DNA of 6,693 nucleotides from Gammaproteobacteria bacterium (GTDB lineage: Bacteria > Pseudomonadota > Gammaproteobacteria > Granulosicoccales > Granulosicoccaceae): NCBI GenBank assembly GCA_019634245.1, contig JAHQVR010000244.1, forward strand, positions 1-6,693, given 5' to 3'. Shown here piece after piece: positions 1 through 5,654 of this stretch (the first letter of the stretch is position 1; every line of letters starts with the position of its first letter). A program made the translations under genes and the position numbers. The notes under the pieces are model-generated. The model was not told where the DNA came from and made no database searches. It worked only from the letters and a program-made list of their open reading frames with translations.

Positions 1-621
1 CACGTCACCGAAAATACCCCTTCACTCACGGGCTATCCAGTGAGTACGTTTTTCGGTACTGGCGTTGCAGTATCCATCCCCAAAAAAAAGTGGGAAGTGA
101 TAACCGCTGAAGATCTAGAGAATGCCACACCGAAAATTCAACCAGGGGACATAGTGATGATCAACACCGGTATGCATCATCGTATTGGTGATTGCGATGA
201 GTACTATGCTTACTCGCCTGGCATATACAAAGAAGGTGCACAGTGGTTAGTCGATAAAAAAGTGAAGATGGTCGGCTATGACGTCCAAGCCAATGATCAC
301 CCCATGGCGACTAAACTGGTTGATCATGGACTCGGCCCTTCGCAACCACATTTAATAGAAGAATACAAAGAGTACACCGGCCGAGACGTCAAGGACGACT
401 TTCCAGACTGGGAGGCAGGACATAAAACCTTGATGTGCCAAGGCGGAATTCCGGGTATTGAGAATGTCGGCGGTGAGCTAGACAAGGTCACGGGTAAACG
501 CTGTACCTTCATGGCCTTTCCCTGGCGTTGGCCTGAAGGCGAAGGCTGCGGTGTTAGAGTGATGGCGGTGATTGATCCTGAACAGACATTTAGAATCCCT
601 AGCGGAGAATCCTATGGGTGA
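1..621 (+). CDS. Cyclase-family metal-dependent hydrolase, C-terminal part (5' end outside window)
   Basis: The reading frame is open from base 1 and ends at TGA 619-621, giving 206 visible residues. The GTG at 40 is an internal valine and not the start, because residues before it (TGYPVSTFFGTG) already belong to the family's conserved core. The protein matches the cyclase family (kynurenine formamidase/isatin hydrolase fold). Recognisable pieces are the FFGTG strand and the SIPKKKWEVI stretch, GDIVMINTGMH in the middle, and GIENVGGELD followed by FPWRWPEGEGCGVRVMAVIDP at the C-terminus. The family uses a metal site formed by an HxGTHxDxPxH-type motif; that motif would lie upstream of the window and cannot be checked here. 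Family members hydrolyse cyclic or acylated amides and esters, so substrate is open. It is the first visible gene of a four-gene cluster and overlaps the next gene by 8 bases, which implies translational coupling. Confidence 0.9.
   Translation, partial: HVTENTPSLTGYPVSTFFGTGVAVSIPKKKWEVITAEDLENATPKIQPGDIVMINTGMHHRIGDCDEYYAYSPGIYKEGAQWLVDKKVKMVGYDVQANDHPMATKLVDHGLGPSQPHLIEEYKEYTGRDVKDDFPDWEAGHKTLMCQGGIPGIENVGGELDKVTGKRCTFMAFPWRWPEGEGCGVRVMAVIDPEQTFRIPSGESYG
604..607 (+). promoter_or_regulatory. Ribosome binding site fixing the SDR start
   Basis: GGAG lies six bases before the ATG at 614, inside the end of the hydrolase gene. The frame also contains an upstream ATG at 572, but that has no comparable purine-rich site and would add 14 residues upstream of a normal SDR N-terminus. 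This decides for 614. Confidence 0.65.
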
Positions 622-1423
622 CATAACCCAAAGCTTACGCGATCCGCTCAGCCTATTTGATGTTCGAGATAAGGTGGCTGTCATCACCGGTGCATCCGGC
701 GCGTTTGGACGAGCTTGCGCGCTAACACTCGGTGCACTGGGCAGCAAGCTAGTGCTGGTCTCCGGTTCAGCCGACGAACTTGAAGCGGTTAAGGCAGAAG
801 TTGCCGAAGTGGGCGGTGAGGCAGTAACCTTTCAGCGTCGCCCAGACTCTGTTGAAGATGCAACAGCCATAAAAGATTTTGCACTGCAAAGTTTTGGCAG
901 AGTTGACCAGCTTGTCATCGCATCGGGTTTCAACAAAGCAGGCTTTATTCAGGAACAAGACTACGAAGTTTGGCAATCGGTGATGGATGCGAATGTCAAA
1001 GGACCTTGGGTCATGGCAAAAGCCATTGGCGGCTACTGGATAGAGAACAACATCAAGGGCAAAGTGTTATTAATGTCCTCCGTGAGAGGACGCCATGGCA
1101 ACGTTTCGGGTTATACCGGCTACTGCACATCGAAAGGTGCCACTGATGCGCTAACTCGTGTACTGGCAACCGAATGGGGCCAATACGGAATCACTGTCAA
1201 CGCTATCGCTCCCACCGTATTTCGATCCAAACTCACCGCCTGGATGTGGAGCGATGATCCTCTCGGACAAGCGACTCGTAAGCGATCACTCGCAAGAATT
1301 CCGTTACAACGCCTTGCTGAAGCAGAGGATTTAATGGGCATGGCCCTTTATCTGCTATCACCGGCATCAGACTTCTGCACCGGCCAAATCATGTATGTCG
1401 ACGGTGGATTTACCGCTGGATAA
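614..1423 (+). CDS. Short-chain dehydrogenase/reductase (SDR), NAD(P)-dependent
   Basis: This 269-residue protein is a classical SDR of normal length. The cofactor motif TGASGAFG is at residues 25-32. N127 sits in NVKG, the active-site Asn position. The Ser-Tyr-Lys set is S155/S156, Y170 and K174 (YCTSK). The C-terminus ends in a typical YVDGGF strand. Such enzymes interconvert alcohols and ketones in the cytoplasm. The overall look (SKGATDALTRVLATEW, GITVNAIAPT) resembles gluconate 5-dehydrogenase and 2-deoxygluconate 3-dehydrogenase-like members, but substrate cannot be assigned. Two oddities: the usual NNAG motif after strand 4 reads IASG (residues 102-105), and the second serine is 14 residues before the tyrosine where 13 is common. 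ATG 614 was chosen over ATG 572 for its GGAG site. It overlaps the hydrolase gene by 8 bases and is followed after 4 bases by another dehydrogenase, so it probably acts in the same pathway. Confidence 0.93.
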   Translation: MGDITQSLRDPLSLFDVRDKVAVITGASGAFGRACALTLGALGSKLVLVSGSADELEAVKAEVAEVGGEAVTFQRRPDSVEDATAIKDFALQSFGRVDQLVIASGFNKAGFIQEQDYEVWQSVMDANVKGPWVMAKAIGGYWIENNIKGKVLLMSSVRGRHGNVSGYTGYCTSKGATDALTRVLATEWGQYGITVNAIAPTVFRSKLTAWMWSDDPLGQATRKRSLARIPLQRLAEAEDLMGMALYLLSPASDFCTGQIMYVDGGFTAG

Positions 1424-1427
1424 GGGC

Positions 1428-2348
1428 ATGCCAAGAACCCAGAGTCAACAGCACATCGCTGTGGTGGGCGCCGGACTGATGGGCCATGCGATTGCGTACA
1501 CGCTTGCGTCCACAGGACATACCGTATCGATTTTTGATCGAACAGCAGCAGCTTTGGATTCACTGCCTGAGCGCTTGAGTGCAGCCGCTGAAACACTTGG
1601 GCATGACGCTCAGTACAAAGACGCTATCCAAATTTGTGCTCAGCTGCGAGATGCCGCTTCCGAGGCTAACTTGGTGATAGAAGCCGCCACCGAGGATCTT
1701 GATATAAAACAGTTTATCGTGGCTGAGTTAGAAGCCATCGTATCGCCAGACACCATCATCGCCTCCAACACATCAGCCCTACCGATCACTGAAATCGCCA
1801 CAAAGGCGCTACACCAAGATCGTATACTGGGCACTCACTTCTGGAACCCTCCGCATTTGGTTAAGCTAGTGGAAGTGGTTCAGGCCAAGAACACAGCTCC
1901 GGAAGTTGTACAGCAGACGATGCAACTGCTCGGTGATGCTGGCTATGAGGCGGTGCATGTAAAAAAAGATATTCCAGGCTTCATCGGCAATCGATTACAA
2001 CATGCGCTTAAACGCGAGGCGATTGCGCTGGTGGCCGACGGCGTATGTGATGCGGAAACCGTCGACAAAGTGGTTAAGTCAGGGTTTGGCAACCGCCTGT
2101 CGGTGCTGGGCCCTCTCGAGCAATCAGATTTGGTCGGATTGAATCTTACCAAAGCCATTCACGATACTTTGATGCCCGATATTGATCGCACAGATTCGAC
2201 CCATCCCTACTTGGAGAAACTGATCACTGAAGGCAAACTCGGTATGTCATCAGGCGAAGGCTTCTACAAATGGACACCCGCCAAAGCCGAGGCCGTAAGA
2301 GCCCGATTACGCGATTTTCTCAAGGCTCAATCAACACCAGATTCCTAA
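1428..2348 (+). CDS. 3-hydroxyacyl-CoA dehydrogenase family oxidoreductase
   Basis: A 306-residue protein with the two-domain layout of the family. The N-terminal Rossmann domain has GAGLMG at 14-19 and an acidic residue D37 at the end of strand 2, favouring NAD over NADP. VIEAATEDL (83-91) and IIASNTSALPI (110-120) are family signatures. HFWNPP at 137-142 carries the presumed catalytic H137, paired with E149, and GFIGN at 184-188 holds the conserved Asn. The C-terminal helical domain ends with GEGFYKW. The family oxidises 3-hydroxyacyl-CoAs or related 3-hydroxy acids (carnitine and L-gulonate dehydrogenases share the fold). HFWNPP differs from the HFFNP of fatty-acid oxidation enzymes, so a non-fatty-acid substrate is possible (inference). 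ATG 1428 gives the usual short leader before the Rossmann strand; its ribosome site is weak (GGA at 1418-1420). An in-frame ATG at 1395 would overlap the SDR by 29 bases and add 11 residues. Probably co-transcribed with its neighbours. Confidence 0.92.
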   Translation: MPRTQSQQHIAVVGAGLMGHAIAYTLASTGHTVSIFDRTAAALDSLPERLSAAAETLGHDAQYKDAIQICAQLRDAASEANLVIEAATEDLDIKQFIVAELEAIVSPDTIIASNTSALPITEIATKALHQDRILGTHFWNPPHLVKLVEVVQAKNTAPEVVQQTMQLLGDAGYEAVHVKKDIPGFIGNRLQHALKREAIALVADGVCDAETVDKVVKSGFGNRLSVLGPLEQSDLVGLNLTKAIHDTLMPDIDRTDSTHPYLEKLITEGKLGMSSGEGFYKWTPAKAEAVRARLRDFLKAQSTPDS

Positions 2349-2376
2349 CGTCACAGCCAACGGATAATCCCTCAAG

Positions 2377-2712
2377 ATGATTGAAATAACCCGCTTTGAT
2401 GATGCAACACCCTATGACGCTAAAGCCCATTTCGGTATGACAGCCATGCGGCTACAAGGACAGGGGGTGTCGTCTCTTGAAGATTATTGGGTCGGCTTCT
2501 CAACATTTTTACCCGGTGGAGGTGCAGAGCAAAGTGCCGCGCCAACGGGCAAAGTGTACGTTGTGCTAGAAGGGGAAATAACGGTCACCAGTAGCCAGGG
2601 CGCCACTGTGCTTCGGCAATACGATAGCTGTTACATACCCCCTGATACCCAGCGATCCATCGAAAACAAAACCAATCACGTGGTACAAATGTTGGTGATC
2701 TCACCTAACTAA
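2377..2712 (+). CDS. Small cupin-domain protein lacking canonical metal ligands
   Basis: The 111-residue protein is a single cupin barrel. Its core shows FLPGGGAEQ (44-52), then GKVYVVLEGEITV (58-70) as cupin motif 1, and YDSCYIPPDTQRSIEN (82-97) as motif 2. Metal cupins carry HxH and Glu in motif 1 and His in motif 2. Here the HxH region is SAA, the Glu position is K59 and the motif 2 His position is R93, so no normal metal site is visible. It may be a metal-free isomerase, a binding or sensing protein, or an accessory to the dehydrogenases; function is unknown. ATG 2377 lies 28 bases after the dehydrogenase stop, with only a weak upstream GGAT. It is the last gene of the catabolic-looking cluster and has no DNA-binding domain, so it is unlikely to be a transcription factor by itself. 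Confidence 0.85.
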   Translation: MIEITRFDDATPYDAKAHFGMTAMRLQGQGVSSLEDYWVGFSTFLPGGGAEQSAAPTGKVYVVLEGEITVTSSQGATVLRQYDSCYIPPDTQRSIENKTNHVVQMLVISPN

Positions 2713-2814
2713 GTTCAACCTTTGTGAGCTATGATAGCGAGGTGTTCTTGATCACTTCCTAATTGCAGATTGTTACACGCGCTCGCTCAGTACTTTGCCC
2801 ATAACCATATCGGT

Positions 2815-4047
2815 ATGGCACCCGCAGTGGTTCCGAGTCAATGGCTAAAAAACGTCATTTTCAAACGTAACGGCACTCAAGAGCCTCTTCCTATCTACCC
2901 GTTAACTCACAATAACTGTAAAACTGTTGCTACATTCAATGGTAGCGCCGCCTTACACCAGGCTACAGTAGAGTTAGACCTGCAGGCGGGTGATACCGTG
3001 TTGCTACCAGCCTACTGCTGTGGCGCCGAAATTGGGCCCTTTATCTACACTGGCTGCCACTTACAGTTTTACGACGCAGATGAGCAACTGAATGCTCAAT
3101 GGAATCAGATCTACCAGCAGTTGACGAATGATCCCACCATAAAGGTTCTATTAGTCACACATTACTTTGGATTTCCACAGGTTCAGATTGAAGAACTTCA
3201 ACAACTGTGCATAACGACGAATACAGCGTTGCTGGAAGATTGTGCGCATGCACTATTTGGTCAACATGCACATAAACCTCTGGGTAGCTTTGGCTCCTGT
3301 TCTATATTCAGCCCGAGAAAAACGGTTGCGTTAACCGAAGGCGGCCTCTGCGTTTCCAATCACTCTATCGGTCACGCTGACCCTACAGGCAATGAAGTAG
3401 AACAATCAACGCTCCAACCCGATTTCGTTCCTTGGCTACATCGTCTGTGCTATTCCATACAGCAACACTATCGTTCATATGATTCTACGCAACTAAAACG
3501 CTGGCAGTCTTTACTCGGTATTGCGCTCTGTGCACTACCCATGATGACGCTAAAAGTGGGTAGAAAAATGGGTGCTTGGCGAAACTCCAATTGGGCAACC
3601 GCTGATGTTGAGGGTGATAATGCAGTTGGCATCTATACCACAAGTATGTCGACCAGTATGTACCGACTTTTACAGCAAGCTGATGCTCAAGTCATTTTAG
3701 AAACCAGGCGAAAGCACTATAAACTCTGGCTTGCCGAATTGAACGATGACCGTCTTAAGACAATAGCAAAGCCGTTGTTCAGTCACTTGCCCGAGCAATG
3801 CTGCCCACTGTATTTTCCACTCGTGGTGGATAACCCTCAGAAGCTGGTTGCCGATCTCGCGTTAGACAATATCGAATCTTTCCATTGGTGGCAGCATATG
3901 CATCCGGCGGTAAATTGGCCGCAATTTCCGAAGGCACAGTCGATGAAACAACGCATAGTGGCTTTACCTCTACATCACCAATTGACTACCGCCCAAGTTA
4001 AGCACGTGGCTAGAAGTGTTAAACACAGCCTATTGAGTTCAAAGTAA
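2815..4047 (+). CDS. DegT/DnrJ/EryC1/StrS-type PLP aminotransferase
   Basis: This 410-residue protein has the fold type I features of sugar aminotransferases. Numbered from the alternative TTG at 2770 (425 residues), these are FNGSAALHQA (56-65), LPAYCCG (79-85), THYFGFPQ (130-137), LLEDCAHAL (154-162, with D157 for the PLP ring nitrogen), and FSPRKTVALTEGG (180-192) with K184 as the presumed PLP lysine. IVALPLHHQLT near the C-terminus is also typical. Relatives make amino sugars for surface polysaccharides and antibiotics; a few act as dehydratases. The lysine is present, so it should be a true PLP enzyme. Its active-site motif is of the RKT variety and not the classic HPTK form, marking a less characterised branch. 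Start is uncertain: ATG 2815 was preferred because TTG 2770 has no better ribosome site. The flippase 59 bases downstream supports a role in making an exported glycan or glycoconjugate (inference). Confidence 0.88.
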   Translation: MAPAVVPSQWLKNVIFKRNGTQEPLPIYPLTHNNCKTVATFNGSAALHQATVELDLQAGDTVLLPAYCCGAEIGPFIYTGCHLQFYDADEQLNAQWNQIYQQLTNDPTIKVLLVTHYFGFPQVQIEELQQLCITTNTALLEDCAHALFGQHAHKPLGSFGSCSIFSPRKTVALTEGGLCVSNHSIGHADPTGNEVEQSTLQPDFVPWLHRLCYSIQQHYRSYDSTQLKRWQSLLGIALCALPMMTLKVGRKMGAWRNSNWATADVEGDNAVGIYTTSMSTSMYRLLQQADAQVILETRRKHYKLWLAELNDDRLKTIAKPLFSHLPEQCCPLYFPLVVDNPQKLVADLALDNIESFHWWQHMHPAVNWPQFPKAQSMKQRIVALPLHHQLTTAQVKHVARSVKHSLLSSK

Positions 4048-4094
4048 ATCCAAGCTAGCCGACACATTATCTATGGCCATTACTAACCTGCATT

Positions 4095-4098
4095 GAGG
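4095..4098 (+). promoter_or_regulatory. Ribosome binding site pointing to a CTG start at 4107
   Basis: GAGG is followed by eight bases and then CTG 4107, a near-ideal spacing. No similar site stands before the in-frame TTG at 4140. Part of the site could pair in a very small GGC-TAA-GCC hairpin (4097-4105), which might lower initiation; that is only a possibility. Confidence 0.5.
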
Positions 4099-4106
4099 CT
4101 AAGCCC

Positions 4107-5570
4107 CTGTTACCTGTCATTAGACATTTCCGAAATTACTTGTCGGCCGGACTATTGGGTGCGCTGCTGGGTCTACTCAGCTTTCCTCTATTAACCCGAT
4201 CACTCAGTGTCGAGGACTATGGACTTTTAGGCTTAGTCAGTGCCACCGTCACTATTTTTGTCTCCTTTGCAAAACTGGGCTTACAAAGTGCCCTAATGCG
4301 TTTTTATAGTGAAGCTCAAACCCGTGGCGCCGAACACCTGAATCGGCTATTAAGTAATGTTGCCAGTGCAATCGTTGTACTCACCCTGATTGGCACCTTC
4401 CTGTGGCTTGTCTATACCCAATTCGCACTGCCTTTAATTGATGACACACCGTTGTTGCACCGCTTGTTTTTAATCGGAACGGCCCTGGTACCGATTAAGA
4501 TTGCGCATAGCTTGCTGGCCAATCTGCTACAGGCCGATCAGCAAAGTCACACCATCAGTACGATTACCGTCACTGAAAAGTGTTTTCGCTTACTCGGGAT
4601 CATCACTATTGTAGTACTGATCGGGCTCAGCTCGGAACGGGCACTAAAGCTATTTATACTCAGTGAACTGATCTTTTTGCTGGTCGTTGGTTTTTACTGT
4701 CGTTCTTACTTAAGTCAGATTAAACCGAGTTTGCAAACGTCGATTTTGACGCCCCTGGTCGCCTATGGTATTCCGGCTATGTTAGCGGAACTCACCGCGG
4801 TATTACTTGAAACTGGCGATCGATATGTGATTCAGGCCTACCTCGGTGCTGCTCCACTGGGACAGTATGCAGCGGCTGTAAACATCTGTATGTATTTGGA
4901 GTGGGTGCTGATATTGGCATTGCAAAGCGCCATCGTGCCTCACTATGTCAAGTTGTTTGAAGAGAAGGGTAGAGCTGAAACGGTAGCGTTTCTCAACAAC
5001 GCCTTGACTCTCTACGTCGCCATTGGTATTGGCGTATTGGTCGTGTTCTGCATAGCAGCGCCACAACTAGTGCTGTTTTTAGCTGGCGAGAAGTATCGTG
5101 ATGGCCTTTTGGTTATACCTTGGTTTGCAACTGGGTACCTATTGGTGGGTGCTATCTGTATTGCGGCTGCCGGTGTGTTCATCGATAAGCGCACTGGTCT
5201 ATTGGTCAAATGGACCGTTATAGCGTTTTTTATCAACCTAGCCCTTAACTTTGCTTTCATACCCCGCTACGGTCTGTTAGCAGCCGCTATAGCCACCTTT
5301 TTGGCTATGTGCGTTCGATCCATCGGTGTCTATTCTGATGCTCGAAAAACTTTGCCGGTCGCCATTCCCTGGACCACAGTGGGGCTAGCCATCGGTTGCG
5401 CGATTCCAGCTTATCTGTTGGGTGCACTGGTCCACACAAACACTCCCTTCATTGACCTTTTTCTAGGCAGCGCGGTGACTGGAACTGTGTATGTTCTGGC
5501 CATGATGTTGCTCAGCACAACTTTACGTCAATGGGTGCTTGACAAGGTTCACACTTTTATTGAGAAATAG
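4107..5570 (+). CDS. Oligosaccharide flippase-like multi-pass membrane protein (Wzx/MATE-type)
   Basis: A strongly hydrophobic protein of 487 residues, the usual length for Wzx-type flippases, with roughly 12-14 predicted membrane helices judged by eye. The N-terminus is diagnostic: a short basic stretch (VIRHFRNYLSAG), a first helix rich in Leu, Gly and Ala, then FPLLTRSLSVEDYGLLGL, the family's conserved first loop. Later sections such as AYGIPAMLAELTAVLLETGD with RYVIQAYLGAAPLGQYAAA also match. The protein would sit in the inner membrane and move lipid-linked sugars or another amphipathic product to the periplasm. I place the start at CTG 4107 because it keeps the basic leader and has a GAGG site eight bases upstream. 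The alternative TTG 4140 would begin inside the first helix. The frame is open upstream only to a TAG at 4056. It follows the DegT-type gene by 59 bases, and the pair fits a polysaccharide or glycolipid locus. The exported substrate is unknown. Confidence 0.9.
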   Translation: MLPVIRHFRNYLSAGLLGALLGLLSFPLLTRSLSVEDYGLLGLVSATVTIFVSFAKLGLQSALMRFYSEAQTRGAEHLNRLLSNVASAIVVLTLIGTFLWLVYTQFALPLIDDTPLLHRLFLIGTALVPIKIAHSLLANLLQADQQSHTISTITVTEKCFRLLGIITIVVLIGLSSERALKLFILSELIFLLVVGFYCRSYLSQIKPSLQTSILTPLVAYGIPAMLAELTAVLLETGDRYVIQAYLGAAPLGQYAAAVNICMYLEWVLILALQSAIVPHYVKLFEEKGRAETVAFLNNALTLYVAIGIGVLVVFCIAAPQLVLFLAGEKYRDGLLVIPWFATGYLLVGAICIAAAGVFIDKRTGLLVKWTVIAFFINLALNFAFIPRYGLLAAAIATFLAMCVRSIGVYSDARKTLPVAIPWTTVGLAIGCAIPAYLLGALVHTNTPFIDLFLGSAVTGTVYVLAMMLLSTTLRQWVLDKVHTFIEK

Positions 5571-5654
5571 TGTTGTGCTGCCGATAACGCGTTATAAGAC
5601 TCCTCGATAGATGAGTACTGCAGTCAGGCATAGCAAGATTCGGACAATACCGGC
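5571..5654 (+). promoter_or_regulatory. Intergenic leader of the class III aminotransferase, with a 12-base perfect palindrome
   Basis: The 84-base gap contains ATAACGCGTTAT at 5584-5595, a perfect palindrome. TTATAA at 5592-5597 resembles a -10 box, but I find no convincing -35 hexamer at 16-18 bases upstream. The site could be an operator or chance. No strong terminator is visible, so read-through from the flippase gene is possible. Confidence 0.25.

Noticed and set aside
82..89. Run of eight A bases in the hydrolase gene, a possible slippage site
   Set aside because: It encodes the KKK of a conserved SIPKKKW stretch, and the frame continues correctly on both sides. Nothing suggests programmed frameshifting.
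478..747. 89-codon open frame on the minus strand
   Set aside because: It lies across the junction of the hydrolase and SDR genes, both well supported. It is a shadow frame.
1395..1427. Upstream ATG start for the 3-hydroxyacyl-CoA-dehydrogenase-like gene
   Set aside because: It would overlap the SDR by 29 bases, has no ribosome binding site, and adds residues not needed before the Rossmann strand.
2730..2735. TATGAT, a -10-like hexamer before the DegT-type gene
   Set aside because: No matching -35 hexamer lies 16-18 bases upstream and there is no extended -10 TG. A single hexamer is too weak to annotate a promoter.
2770..2814. TTG-started N-terminal extension of the DegT-type aminotransferase
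   Set aside because: There is no ribosome site before the TTG, and the extra 15 residues match nothing I recognise in the family. It is kept only as an alternative start.
4097..4105. GGC-TAA-GCC mini hairpin before the flippase start
   Set aside because: Three or four base pairs are too few to call a terminator or a riboregulator.
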